Shown one piece after another: positions 9,445 to 18,326 of a DNA stretch of 64,000 bases (positions within the stretch are counted from its first letter, which is position 1; the number at the start of each line of letters is the position of its first letter). Under the pieces are notes generated by a model. The model was not told where the DNA came from. It did not search any database and saw only the letters and a list, made by a program, of their open reading frames with translations. The position numbers and the translations under genes were made by a program. The stretch lies in assembly GCA_013151215.1 (NCBI GenBank), contig JAADIS010000005.1, forward strand, positions 16,476-80,475, given 5' to 3'. Source of the DNA: Chlorobiota bacterium (GTDB taxonomy: Bacteria > Bacteroidota > Bacteroidia > Bacteroidales > F082).

Positions 9445-9614
9445 GGCTTATTGGTTGCGACTGCCGGACCGCGAATGCTAATCGGGCGCAATGGCAATTA
9501 CTTGATCCCATTCATCTATCTAAGCTCAATAGGTCCTTAAGGTTTTATGATATGCACATTTTCAAGTACATGCAAAATATAATTCAAAGGATGATTATCA
9601 ATCGCTTTTTTTTC

Positions 9615-9622
9615 TAATTTTG
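9615..9622 (+). promoter_or_regulatory. -7 box (TAATTTTG) for nusB
   Basis: TAATTTTG matches TAnnTTTG, 44 nt before the nusB ATG. No convincing -33 element was seen. Confidence 0.5.
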
Positions 9623-9666
9623 CCGACTAATAAATAAAGAAAAGTTCATTAAGATATTTTGTCTAT

Positions 9667-10629
9667 ATGTTATATCGCAGACATTTAAGGATAAGGGCCC
9701 TTCAAGCATTATACGCTCATTATTCATCTGGTCAGGAAAACCTTGTTATTGGTGAAAAACAGTTAATGCTCAGTATCAATAAAGTCTATGAACTTTTTAT
9801 ATATCAACTTTCTTTCTTGAACCAAATACAATTATTTGCGGCGGACCTTTTCGAGGATCGCAAAAAGAAATACATCCCCACGGAAGAAGATCTCAACCCC
9901 AACCTGAAGTTTATCAACAACAAGGTTCTCCTGTACATAGGAAACAACATTGATTTCAGGAAGAAAGAGGAGCTTTATAAGATAAATTGGGCCGATGAAA
10001 AAGATATAATTAGGAGGTTTTATAAAAAACTAGTCGAATTCGATTTCTATAAGGCTTATATGAAATCGGGGGAAAACACCCTTGAAGAGGATAAGAAGTT
10101 TATGGTAAAGCTTATTGACTTAGTTTTGTCTAAATTTGATCTGTTGAGTTCTTTTTATGAAGAAAAAAGCGTGTATTTTACTGATACTTACGATCTTGTA
10201 AATATCCTTCTGATTAAGTTTGCCGATACCCTAAATGCCAGGGCCAACGAGGACAGCCTTCTTCCCCCCTTGTTGAAAACGGAAAACGACCCGATAAACA
10301 CCGATTTGGAGTTCGTTAAGAAACTTTATCGCAAGGTTGTCCTAAATAACGAGGAATACGATAATATAATCAAGCCTAAAACCAAGAACTGGGAATACGA
10401 CCGCATACCCCTTATGGATTTGATATTAATTAAAATGGCCATTACCGAATTTTTGTATATGTCGGAGGTGCCGGTTAAGGTTACCCTAAACGAGTATATC
10501 GAGCTGTCGAAATACTTTAGCATCGAGAAGAGCAAAATTTTTATAAACGGCGTTCTGGACATACTTATAAAAGACTTTAAAAAAGAAGGGAAGGTCAAGA
10601 AGGTTGGGCAGGGGATGATCGACAAATAA
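9667..10629 (+). CDS. nusB: Transcription antitermination protein NusB (long Bacteroidota form)
   Basis: NusB binds boxA RNA with NusE (S10) during rRNA antitermination. The N-terminus MLYRRHLRIRALQALYA is the family signature, and the C-terminal helical domain (~180-305) contains YDRIPLMDLILIKMAITEFLYM and LNEYIELSKYFS, typical of NusB. At 320 residues it is about twice the E. coli length; the insert of roughly 150 residues between the first helix and the C-terminal core is normal for this phylum. ATG at 9667 is the only sensible start. Confidence 0.95.
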   Translation: MLYRRHLRIRALQALYAHYSSGQENLVIGEKQLMLSINKVYELFIYQLSFLNQIQLFAADLFEDRKKKYIPTEEDLNPNLKFINNKVLLYIGNNIDFRKKEELYKINWADEKDIIRRFYKKLVEFDFYKAYMKSGENTLEEDKKFMVKLIDLVLSKFDLLSSFYEEKSVYFTDTYDLVNILLIKFADTLNARANEDSLLPPLLKTENDPINTDLEFVKKLYRKVVLNNEEYDNIIKPKTKNWEYDRIPLMDLILIKMAITEFLYMSEVPVKVTLNEYIELSKYFSIEKSKIFINGVLDILIKDFKKEGKVKKVGQGMIDK

Positions 10630-10656
10630 ACTTCTGCTGCCCAGCTGTTGTTTGGC

Positions 10657-11155
10657 TGCTTATATATGCATCCAATAATAGTTTTTAGCCTGCCCAAGGC
10701 TCAACCAGCCTTCTTCCTCCCAGATACCCCACCAATCATCGTATTGTGCTTTGGCGAAAGCAGCCTTGCAGCTACCCCACTTAAGCTGGTTCCCATCGGA
10801 ATCATAATCAATGGCAATTCCCCAGCCGTGTGTTGACCATTTACTGCCGCCACGCATTCCCCTAACGTTCAGACAGCCTGCCCAAATCCAGCTTGAGCCC
10901 CCTTTTGCTTTTTCGATACCGTAAGTTTCCAAGGCTTTTGTATGTACCCTCAACAAGCTTTCGTGAATTTTCCGTTACCGAAAAATGACTTGACAATCTT
11001 CCGCTTATCCCATGAAAGTCGGTGAGGATAAGGCAGTAGCAAGCGTTTTTGGTTTTCGCCCACTGCTCCATTAAAATGTAACAAATCCACCTCGTTTTGC
11101 TACGGCCAATTGTCGGGCATTATCCCGGTTTCGGCAAATTCGTTCAATTCCATAC
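10657..11155 (-). pseudogene. Degraded M15 D-Ala-D-Ala carboxypeptidase-like peptidase
   Basis: Pieces of one M15 peptidase lie in three frames. From 11153 a short segment MELNEFAETGIMPDNWP ends at a stop. A second frame encodes QKRLLLPYPHRLSWDKRKIVKSF-type sequence (~11030-10965). The third frame (10956-10660) encodes LLRVHTKALETYG, STHGWGIAIDYD and a final NYYWMHI. STHxWGxAxD and WMH hold the zinc-binding His, Asp and His of the M15 family. Two frameshifts and an early stop break the gene, so no functional enzyme is expected. It may descend from a phage endolysin or a host peptidoglycan hydrolase. Confidence 0.75.
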
Positions 11156-11244
11156 GTTCATTTTTAAAAAATACCGTATAAAAGTAACTTTTCTTGGGGC
11201 TATACGTCCCAAACACAATTGATAATCAAAAAAAATATAAAATC

Positions 11245-12072
11245 ATGAAAATTAAATCGGCACTTTATTTTACGACTATTGTAGCAATCTTGTTTTCCCC
11301 CTTCACTATGCTCACTGCGGCACAAAGTGGCAAAATCCTGAAAGAGACACGAAAGCTTCCTTCTTTTTCCTCAATTCAATCCAATGGCTCGGTTGACATT
11401 ATCGTTACGCAGGGCAATGCTCAAACTGTTGTTGTTGAGGCTGATGCCGGTTTGCTCCCGCATTTGAGGACAGAAGTTGAGGATGGCGTTTTATCTGTTG
11501 GCATAAAGTCGTACCGAAAATCTTTTAAAGTGGCAAAGGTATATGTTCAGCTTCCGAAGCTTGATAAAGCAAGCTTGAACGGTTCAGGTGATTTGATAGT
11601 GAAGAATAATTTTAAAGGCAACAGCTTAAAGGTCAAGCTTAACGGCTCAGGCGATTTTGATGGCGATTTAGAGCTTAAAAAACTCGAAATTTATATTTCA
11701 GGCTCGGGGGATGCAAGTTTTAGAGGTATTAACGGTGATTTGAAAATATCCGTCGGTGGTTCCGGCGATGTTTATGCAAGTAATTTGCGTTTAAGCGACT
11801 GTAGCATAAAAATTGCAGGCTCCGGCGATATGACACTGAAAGGAAGTACCGAAAATATGGTTATCGGCCTTGCCGGAAGTGGCGATGTGGATGCCCATGA
11901 CCTTAAAGCCGTTAACGTAAGTGTCAGCATTGCAGGCTCTGGTGATGTTGACATATTTGCTGTTGAGAGCATTTCTGCATCCATAATCGGTTCGGGAGAT
12001 GTTAGTTACTCAGGCAATCCGAAAACGGTAAATGTCTCGTCAACCGGATCGGGCAGCCTGATAAAAAATTAA
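11245..12072 (+). CDS. GIN-domain (DUF2807) secreted adhesin-like beta-solenoid protein
   Basis: I chose ATG at 11245 rather than an upstream TTG because it starts directly with a signal peptide (MKIKSALYFTTIVAILF...). The mature protein opens with ILKETRKLPSFSSIQSNGSVDIIVTQG, the typical entry of the putative auto-transporter adhesin head GIN domain. It then carries about ten repeats of a GSGD(F/V/I) turn every ~20 residues, which build a right-handed beta-helix. These proteins are common in Bacteroidota and are thought to be periplasmic or outer-membrane; their function is unresolved. 275 residues, apparently monocistronic. Confidence 0.9.
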   Translation: MKIKSALYFTTIVAILFSPFTMLTAAQSGKILKETRKLPSFSSIQSNGSVDIIVTQGNAQTVVVEADAGLLPHLRTEVEDGVLSVGIKSYRKSFKVAKVYVQLPKLDKASLNGSGDLIVKNNFKGNSLKVKLNGSGDFDGDLELKKLEIYISGSGDASFRGINGDLKISVGGSGDVYASNLRLSDCSIKIAGSGDMTLKGSTENMVIGLAGSGDVDAHDLKAVNVSVSIAGSGDVDIFAVESISASIIGSGDVSYSGNPKTVNVSSTGSGSLIKN

Positions 12073-12206
12073 TTCCTCGTCCATACTTTAGCAAGCTGTG
12101 GCACTGCCAATCGATAAGGTAGGGCGCGCAATGCGATTATTGTCCAACAAGATTAACTTACCCTGGGCTAAGAGGCATGGCGCAGCCTGATGTTTGTGGC
12201 AAGGCC

Positions 12207-12238
12207 AACAGTAGGGTGTCAAGGTTAAGCCTACTGTT
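12207..12238 (+). terminator. Weak terminator-like hairpin
   Basis: AACAGTAGG (12207-12215) is a perfect inverted repeat of CCTACTGTT (12230-12238) with a 14-nt loop, followed by a TA-rich rather than pure T tract. It may end the GIN-domain transcript. Confidence 0.35.
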
Positions 12239-12350
12239 CTATTATATTATGGAAACAAAATATCCGTGCCGCATTTGGGATTTTGGTGGTGAAAGTACGG
12301 GCTTGACCTGTTTTTTTATGCTTAAAAAGATGTTTTATACGATTTATATT

Positions 12351-12358
12351 TAGTTTTG
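12351..12358 (+). promoter_or_regulatory. -7 box (TAGTTTTG) for the gene at 12375
   Basis: TAGTTTTG matches TAnnTTTG and ends 16 nt before the GTG start at 12375. Confidence 0.5.
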
Positions 12359-12374
12359 CGGAAAATATATAACA

Positions 12375-12950
12375 GTGGAACATTTTATCGACATTCCCAA
12401 ATCATTTCATTCGGATGGTGACGGCAAAGCATTCGAGAACTGCCTCGTATGCGGAAAGTACTTGCTTGATGGCGAAACATCTTATGTGATAGAAAAGGCC
12501 ATGAAAAACTACGACGGATACGAATTCTCGTCAACAATATACGAATATGCTATTTGCGGCAACTGCCATCTGGAACTGCAGAAAGGCATGTCGGAGGAAT
12601 CTATTTTAAATATGCAGGACTACTATGGGCAAAAAATCATGTTAGCCGGAAAGCATACGATGACGATCGATTTGAGAACTTTTGACCTTGATAAGTGGTT
12701 GTCGAAATGCTTTTTTACCGAAAAGCCTGTTGGCGAGATGAAAGAGTATCAGCTTATCGGCCAGTTTAAAGGCAATAAGCTATTGCTGAACACGCCTCCT
12801 ATGGTAATAGGTGAAGACATTATTGACGACATGGCAGGACTATTGTCCGATAAGACCATCGATGAGATGAACGGTTTTAAGGAACGGCACCTTGGCCCGC
12901 CACCTGAGCTGGAAGAGCTTATATACGGAAGGAAACTTATATTTCTTTAA
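12375..12950 (+). CDS. Uncharacterised protein with two CxxC pairs
   Basis: I do not recognise a named family. The 191-residue protein starts at GTG 12375, 16 nt after a promoter box. Residues ~18-60 contain CLVCGKYLL and, about 35 residues later, CGNCHLEL, a likely zinc-ribbon or treble-clef site. The rest is soluble and acidic with no signal peptide or membrane segment, and the tail is Pro-rich (LGPPPELEEL). It stands alone between the GIN-domain gene and msrA. A cytoplasmic zinc-binding protein is a reasonable guess; its function is unknown. Confidence 0.75.
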   Translation: MEHFIDIPKSFHSDGDGKAFENCLVCGKYLLDGETSYVIEKAMKNYDGYEFSSTIYEYAICGNCHLELQKGMSEESILNMQDYYGQKIMLAGKHTMTIDLRTFDLDKWLSKCFFTEKPVGEMKEYQLIGQFKGNKLLLNTPPMVIGEDIIDDMAGLLSDKTIDEMNGFKERHLGPPPELEELIYGRKLIFL

Positions 12951-13045
12951 GAAGTCAGGGGGATGGCCTTAATGAAAAAAACCTGTCCGTTTCCTGCCAC
13001 GGCTTAGGTTTTCATGTTTTAATCATTAAAATACAATAACTTACA

Positions 13046-13657
13046 ATGGCTCACCGCAAATTACTAATAAACATATTTATACTATTTAGCTTAAGCGCAT
13101 TTTCACAAAAAGAAATAAAAATGGAAACAGCAACTTTTGGCTCCGGCTGCTTTTGGTGCAGCGAGGCTATTTTCGACCGATTGGAAGGTGTAATAGATGT
13201 GAAACCCGGTTTTAGCGGGGGCACCGAGGAAAACCCGACCTACAAACTTGTTAGCACGGGAAGCACCAAATATGCGGAGGTCGTTCAAATAACTTTCAAT
13301 CCCGATGTCATTTCGTTCGATGACTTGCTCCGGGTTTTTTGGGATACGCATAACCCTACAACCCCCGACCGCCAGGGTGCTGATATAGGCCCGCAATATA
13401 GGTCGGTAATATTCTATCATAATGAATACCAAAAGGAAAGGGCCGAATATTATAAGCGGAAACTGGATATGTCAAAGATTTGGCCCCAGCATATTATTAC
13501 GCAAATAACCGAATTCAAAAGTTTTTATCAGGCCGAGGATTATCATGACGATTATTATAAGAACAACCCCAATGCGGGATATTGCAATTTTGTGATAAAC
13601 CCTAAGGTCAAGAAATTCGAAAAGGTTTTCGCTGATAAAATCAAGAAAGATTACTAA
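13046..13657 (+). CDS. msrA: Peptide methionine sulfoxide reductase A, exported form
   Basis: MsrA reduces methionine-S-sulfoxide in proteins. GSGCFWCSEAIF holds the catalytic Cys35, and GFSGGTEENPTYKLV, EVVQITFNP and GPQYRSVIFYHN are family hallmarks. The ATG at 13046 adds a signal peptide (LLINIFILFSLSAFSQ), pointing to periplasmic repair of oxidised proteins. An internal ATG at 13121 could give a cytosolic form. The stop codon overlaps the next gene's ATG by 1 bp, so the two are coupled. Confidence 0.95.
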   Translation: MAHRKLLINIFILFSLSAFSQKEIKMETATFGSGCFWCSEAIFDRLEGVIDVKPGFSGGTEENPTYKLVSTGSTKYAEVVQITFNPDVISFDDLLRVFWDTHNPTTPDRQGADIGPQYRSVIFYHNEYQKERAEYYKRKLDMSKIWPQHIITQITEFKSFYQAEDYHDDYYKNNPNAGYCNFVINPKVKKFEKVFADKIKKDY

Positions 13658-14265
13658 TGGGATTCTATAATTCGGTTTTTGCGCAATTCTACGATCCTTT
13701 TATGAAAGGGTTTGAGAAACGAATTAGGGAGAACCGCCTGGAACTCTTGAAGAATGTCGAAGGTGATCTGCTGGAAATAGGTTCAGGCACAGGAATAAAC
13801 TTCGGCTTCTACAAGCCCGGCATAAACTTAACCGCCATAGAGCCCTCGCAGGCAATGATTGATGTTAGTACTGCAAAAAACTGCAATTGCAATAAACTCA
13901 GACTCTTAAAGACTAGTATCACTAGCCCGCATATTTTTAGCGAATTGAAGGAAGAGTCGTTCGATTATATTTTAAGCACTTTGGTCCTGTGTACTATCGA
14001 CCGACCTGATATAGCTATTAAAAACTACAGGAAACTGTTAAAGCCAAAGGGCAAGCTATTGATCCTGGAGCACATTCACTCGACAAAGCCCTTGCATAAG
14101 AAACTTCAAAACCTTGCAAACCCATTGTGGAAAGCTTTTAGCGAAGGTTGTAATTTAAATCGGAATACCGATAAGTTGTTGATGCGTAATGGCTTTGTCC
14201 CTGTTCATAGCGAGTACTTCGTTAAAACTTTAAGATTTGTTCAGGGAGTCTATGTAATTGGCTAA
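13657..14265 (+). CDS. Class I SAM-dependent methyltransferase
   Basis: This 202-residue protein has the Rossmann methyltransferase core: motif I LLEIGSGTGINFGFY (~residues 38-52), the acidic post-I TAIEPS segment, and LSTLVLCTI / LKPKGKLLILEHI for motifs IV-V. The ending with LCxID and EHxxS resembles the METTL7/UbiE-like group that methylates small molecules or thiols. The substrate is unknown. Its ATG overlaps the msrA stop by 1 bp, so it is in the msrA operon. Confidence 0.88.
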   Translation: MGFYNSVFAQFYDPFMKGFEKRIRENRLELLKNVEGDLLEIGSGTGINFGFYKPGINLTAIEPSQAMIDVSTAKNCNCNKLRLLKTSITSPHIFSELKEESFDYILSTLVLCTIDRPDIAIKNYRKLLKPKGKLLILEHIHSTKPLHKKLQNLANPLWKAFSEGCNLNRNTDKLLMRNGFVPVHSEYFVKTLRFVQGVYVIG

Positions 14266-14352
14266 AGTGCCTGAGATAAAAGATATTAAATCCAAATCTT
14301 AATTTTGGACATAAACATTAAGTTAAAACCTTCGACAACAAAAACTCTTTAT

Positions 14353-14360
14353 TACCTTTG
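14353..14360 (+). promoter_or_regulatory. -7 box (TACCTTTG) four nt before the cca start
   Basis: TACCTTTG matches TAnnTTTG and ends only 4 nt before the ATG at 14365. A TTCG at 14331-14334, 18 nt upstream, may be the -33 element (TTTG consensus). A leaderless mRNA is predicted. Confidence 0.55.
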
Positions 14361-14364
14361 CAGT

Positions 14365-15828
14365 ATGAATTTTGCCGGACAAATAGGTTCAAAACTGTTT
14401 AAGACCGTAGCCGGGCTTGCCCAAGAAAGCAATACAAAGGTCTATGTCATCGGTGGGTTTGTTAGGGACTTATTGCTTAATAGGCCTTCAAAAGACGTTG
14501 ATTTTGTTGTTGTAGGTAGTGGCATTGCCTTTGCGCAAAAAGTGGCAATAAAGTTCGGGCCGGGGGTTTCTGCCAGATATTTTAAAAATTTCGGGACGGC
14601 AATGGTGAAATACGGCGAATGGGAACTTGAGTTCGTAGGAGCAAGAAAGGAGTCGTACCGAAAGGACTCGCGCAAACCTATAGTGGAGAACGGCAGCCTT
14701 TCCGATGACCAAAAACGACGTGATTTTACTATTAACGCAATGTCGATCAGCCTGCAAAAGAAGGATTTCGGACAGTTATATGACCCATTTAACGGTGTTT
14801 CGGATATGGAGGCCCTTATTATCAGAACTCCTTTGGATCCTGATATCACATTCTCCGACGATCCGCTTCGCATGATGCGTGCCATAAGGTTTGCTTCCCA
14901 ATTGGGATTTGACATCGAGCCAAACACCTTCGATGCAATAAGCAGGAATAAGAACAGGATTACCATAGTGTCTGCGGAAAGGGTTTTGGGCGAGCTCAAC
15001 AAGATAGTGCTTTCCCCAAAGCCGTCAGAAGGTTTTAAGTTATTGGAAATAACAGGTTTGCTAAAGATAATCTTTCCACAGATGACTGATTTGAAAGGCG
15101 TTGAGAAGATCGGCAAGCTTGGGCACAAGGATAATTTTTATCATACCCTTGAGGTTCTGGACAATCTTGCTAAAGACAGCGATAACCTAATGTTGCGCTG
15201 GGCGGCAATACTTCACGATATTGCAAAACCCCTCACAAGGAAATTTGAGCCGGGAAAGGGATGGACCTTCCATGGGCACGAGTTCATAGGCGCGAAAATG
15301 GTACCAGGCATCTTTAAGAAATTAAAATTGCCCACAGGCGATAAGATGAGATATGTTCAAAAGCTTGTACAGTTGCACCTTAGGCCAATTGTGCTCTCGC
15401 AGGAAATTGTAAAAGATTCGGCCATAAGGCGTTTGCTCTTTGAGGCAGGTGATGATATCGACGACTTGATGATCCTATGCGAAGCCGACATAACATCGAA
15501 AAACGAGTATAAGGTAAAGAAATTCCTGAGCAATTTCAAACTTGTGCGCCAAAAGCTTAAGGAAGTGGAGGCAAAGGATAAAATCAGGAACTGGCAGCCT
15601 CCCATCAGCGGCGAGGTCATAATGAAGACCTTTGGCATAAAGCCTTCAAAGAAAGTTGGGATTATCAAGCTAGCCATCAGGGAAGCCATCCTCGACGGGA
15701 TAATAATGAATAATTACGAGGAGGCTTACCGGCTCATGCTTGATGAGGGGGAAAAACTTCAGCTTTCACCAAGGATTATGATCAGCAAACAGCAGGCTAC
15801 TGACTTAAACGGGGCAGGCAATGACTAA
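14365..15828 (+). CDS. cca: CCA tRNA nucleotidyltransferase / poly(A) polymerase family with HD domain
   Basis: It adds or repairs the 3' CCA of tRNAs. ATG 14365 is chosen because it follows the promoter box at the right distance and matches the family N-terminus; an upstream in-frame alternative begins at 14305. The nucleotidyltransferase motif VIGGFVRDLLLNRPSKDVDFVV (core 'GGFVRDLLL' and 'KDVDFVV') and the RRDFTINAM segment are clear. An HD phosphohydrolase domain follows (LRWAAILHDIAKP near residue 280, then HGHE). 487 residues, as usual for this phylum. It overlaps miaA by 8 bp, so the two tRNA-maturation genes form an operon. Confidence 0.94.
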   Translation: MNFAGQIGSKLFKTVAGLAQESNTKVYVIGGFVRDLLLNRPSKDVDFVVVGSGIAFAQKVAIKFGPGVSARYFKNFGTAMVKYGEWELEFVGARKESYRKDSRKPIVENGSLSDDQKRRDFTINAMSISLQKKDFGQLYDPFNGVSDMEALIIRTPLDPDITFSDDPLRMMRAIRFASQLGFDIEPNTFDAISRNKNRITIVSAERVLGELNKIVLSPKPSEGFKLLEITGLLKIIFPQMTDLKGVEKIGKLGHKDNFYHTLEVLDNLAKDSDNLMLRWAAILHDIAKPLTRKFEPGKGWTFHGHEFIGAKMVPGIFKKLKLPTGDKMRYVQKLVQLHLRPIVLSQEIVKDSAIRRLLFEAGDDIDDLMILCEADITSKNEYKVKKFLSNFKLVRQKLKEVEAKDKIRNWQPPISGEVIMKTFGIKPSKKVGIIKLAIREAILDGIIMNNYEEAYRLMLDEGEKLQLSPRIMISKQQATDLNGAGND

Positions 15829-16735
15829 AAAGCCTAACCTAATAGTAATTGTGGGCCCTACCGGAGCTGGCAAGACATCGCTTGCAATAGAATTGGCCAA
15901 AAAACTGAACGCCGACATTGTTTCTGCCGACTCGCGGCAGATTTATAAGGAGATACCTATCGGTACCGCTGCACCCTCGGCAAGTCAGTTGAAGAGCGCA
16001 AAACATCACTTTGTCGGAACCCTCTCGGTTACGGATTATTATAATGTCTCTATGTTCGAGAGCGATGTCCTCAAACTTCTCGAAACTTATTTCAAGGAAA
16101 AAAAGACAATGATAATGGTAGGTGGTAGCGGGCTGTATATCGATGCCGTTTGCAAGGGTATTGACGCATTGCCCGATGCTGACGAAGACCTGAGGGGCGA
16201 ACTTAACGATTTCTTCTCGAAAGAAGGAATTGAAGGCCTGCGCAAAAAGTTGGAACTACTTGATCCAGTATATTATAACACAGTTGACCTGGATAACCCA
16301 AAAAGATTGTTAAGAGCCATAGAAGTTTGTTTGCTAACAGGAATGCCTTTTTCGCAGCAGCGGAAAGGAAAGAAGGCTGAAAGGCCGTTCAATATCATAA
16401 AAATAGGCCTCGAGCTCCCTCGCGGGCAACTTTATGAAATAATAGAGAGTCGTTTAAGTGTAATGCTCAACGATAATTGGCTGGAAGAAGCCAGGACGGT
16501 TTTTGGGTTTCGGAACGAAAATGCGCTCAATACGGTTGGTTATAAAGAACTGTTCAAGTTCTTAAATGGCGAATGGGATCTTGAGACCGCAAAAGAAAAA
16601 ATTAAGGTAAACACCCGTAGATACGCAAAAAGGCAGATGACCTGGTTTAAACGGGATAATGAAATAAATTGGTTTTCGCCGGACGACAGAAAAGATATCT
16701 TCGACTTTGTTGCCAAGAACATAAGACCATTGTAA
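15821..16735 (+). CDS. miaA: tRNA dimethylallyltransferase
   Basis: MiaA transfers dimethylallyl to A37 of tRNAs that read UNN codons. The P-loop GPTGAGKTS is at residues ~10-18, followed by SADSRQIYKEIPIGTAAPS (DSRQ contacts the prenyl donor), GGSGLYIDAV, and the C-terminal VNTRRYAKRQMTWFKRD signature that binds tRNA. 304 residues is full length. It starts inside the 3' end of cca (8-bp overlap). Confidence 0.97.
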   Translation: MTKKPNLIVIVGPTGAGKTSLAIELAKKLNADIVSADSRQIYKEIPIGTAAPSASQLKSAKHHFVGTLSVTDYYNVSMFESDVLKLLETYFKEKKTMIMVGGSGLYIDAVCKGIDALPDADEDLRGELNDFFSKEGIEGLRKKLELLDPVYYNTVDLDNPKRLLRAIEVCLLTGMPFSQQRKGKKAERPFNIIKIGLELPRGQLYEIIESRLSVMLNDNWLEEARTVFGFRNENALNTVGYKELFKFLNGEWDLETAKEKIKVNTRRYAKRQMTWFKRDNEINWFSPDDRKDIFDFVAKNIRPL

Positions 16736-16790
16736 ATTTGAAGATGGATCTTTTATAGGATCCGGTTTTTAATCATTAAAAGATAATAAG

Positions 16791-18254
16791 ATGAAAAAAT
16801 TGCTCATAATATTGGTATTCAGTCTAATAACATACCTTTCCTTTGCCGGGGGATTAAAAGCATATATGTCGTATGCCGCCTTCAACACGCCCGGCAACCA
16901 GCCTTATCTTGAAACATATTTGACAGTAAAGGGGAGCAGCGTTAAACATGTCCTGAATTCTGAAAACAAATATCAGGGAAGCGTTGAAGTTCAAATTATT
17001 TTCAGGCAAAACGATTCGATAGTTGATTTTGCTAAATACGAGCTTAAAGGCCCTTCTGTTTCCGATACTCTTGAAGGGTTTCCGAACTTCCTTGATGTTC
17101 AGCGCTTTGCCCTTGGAAACGGAACTTTTGATATTGAATTGAAAATGAAGGATCTTAATTCAGGCCAAGAGCCTTTGGTAAGCCTCGATTCGTATAAAAT
17201 CAATTTCCCAAAGCTTGGGAATAGTTTCTCTGACATTAAGTTTTTATCCTCTTATGAGAAGTCTGATTCCGCAGGCTCCTTTACACGGAATGGATATTAT
17301 ATGTTACCTTATGTTTTTAATTTCTTCCCTCAGAACACCAATACTTTAAAGTTTTATACTGAACTGTACAACAATAAAATAGATACTTCAAACGAGAACT
17401 TCCTTTTAACTTATTATTTACGCCCTTTTGAGTTGGATAAGGGTCTTGACAAATATACTATCGTTCAGAGAAAGAAAGCCGGCAAGGTAAATTCAATAGT
17501 GGGCAATATCGATATTAGCACACTTCCCAGCGGAAACTATTATTTGGTGGTTGAGGCACGAAACCGGGAAAACGAGCTCATCACTTCTAAAAAGATGTTT
17601 TTTCAAAGAATCAATCCTCGGATAAAAGTCGATATGAACGATATTTACTCTATCGACCCATCGGATTCTTTTGTTATTGCCATAAACAACATTGACACCT
17701 TGAAGAAATTCATTAGTTGGATCGACCCTATTTCCACCGAATTCGAGAAAGCTTTTGCAAATGCCCTATTGATCAATGATACTGTTGTTGAAGACCTTCA
17801 AAGGTATTTCCTGAATTTCTGGGTCAACCGCGACCAATTAAACCCTTTGGGCGCGTGGTCGCGATACAAAGCCGTGGTTTTGCAGGTAAACAAAGGTTTC
17901 AGCGCCGTAAACATTCCGGGGTTTTATACTGACAGGGGCAGGATATTCTTAAAGTATGGCGCCCCCGATGTTATCAACCAGAATTATAGCGAACCTTTTT
18001 CATACCCTTATGAGATTTGGCATTATTATGTACTGCCTGATAACCAGAAAGATATAAAATTTGTTTTTTATACTCATGATATTGCTACCGACGATTTTCA
18101 ACTAATACATTCAAATGCTATCGGGGAGTTAGCCAATTATAACTGGAAATCCTTCATTAATAGATTAAGCGGCATTGGTAATGTTCAAAACAAAAATACT
18201 GACGTGGATAGCTGGGGCTCAAAGCAAAACGATAATTATAATCTTCCTCGTTAA
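16791..18254 (+). CDS. Secreted GWxTD-domain protein
   Basis: The 487-residue protein has a signal peptide (residues 1-~19). Its long N-terminal part (~20-330) is beta-rich. The C-terminal domain (~340-450) carries GFYTDRGRIFLKYGAPDVI, characteristic of the Bacteroidota/Acidobacteria GWxTD domain, followed by PYEIWHYY. Function is unknown; it is presumed periplasmic. It lies 55 bp after miaA and 72 bp before a GT2 gene, an arrangement I recall as recurrent in this phylum. Confidence 0.88.
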   Translation: MKKLLIILVFSLITYLSFAGGLKAYMSYAAFNTPGNQPYLETYLTVKGSSVKHVLNSENKYQGSVEVQIIFRQNDSIVDFAKYELKGPSVSDTLEGFPNFLDVQRFALGNGTFDIELKMKDLNSGQEPLVSLDSYKINFPKLGNSFSDIKFLSSYEKSDSAGSFTRNGYYMLPYVFNFFPQNTNTLKFYTELYNNKIDTSNENFLLTYYLRPFELDKGLDKYTIVQRKKAGKVNSIVGNIDISTLPSGNYYLVVEARNRENELITSKKMFFQRINPRIKVDMNDIYSIDPSDSFVIAINNIDTLKKFISWIDPISTEFEKAFANALLINDTVVEDLQRYFLNFWVNRDQLNPLGAWSRYKAVVLQVNKGFSAVNIPGFYTDRGRIFLKYGAPDVINQNYSEPFSYPYEIWHYYVLPDNQKDIKFVFYTHDIATDDFQLIHSNAIGELANYNWKSFINRLSGIGNVQNKNTDVDSWGSKQNDNYNLPR

Positions 18255-18283
18255 TCCTACGTTCAGATAACAGATAATTAATT

Positions 18284-18291
18284 TACATTTG
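18284..18291 (+). promoter_or_regulatory. -7 box (TACATTTG) for the GT2 gene at 18327
   Basis: TACATTTG matches TAnnTTTG, 35 nt before the TTG start at 18327. Confidence 0.45.
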
Positions 18292-18326
18292 CTCCTTGAT
18301 TTTCAGAAACGAATATTTGTTGGATC

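Larger units (their letters stand above)
12073..12374 (+). other. Intergenic stretch, no gene seen
   Basis: About 300 bp between the GIN-domain gene and the next CDS. It contains a 9-bp inverted repeat (12207-12238) and a TAGTTTTG promoter box near its end. No coding frame with recognisable similarity was found on either strand. Confidence 0.6.

Noticed and set aside
9445..9666. Possible remnant gene between the GT2 fusion and nusB
   Set aside because: No frame shows conserved-looking protein sequence; only a promoter box was found.
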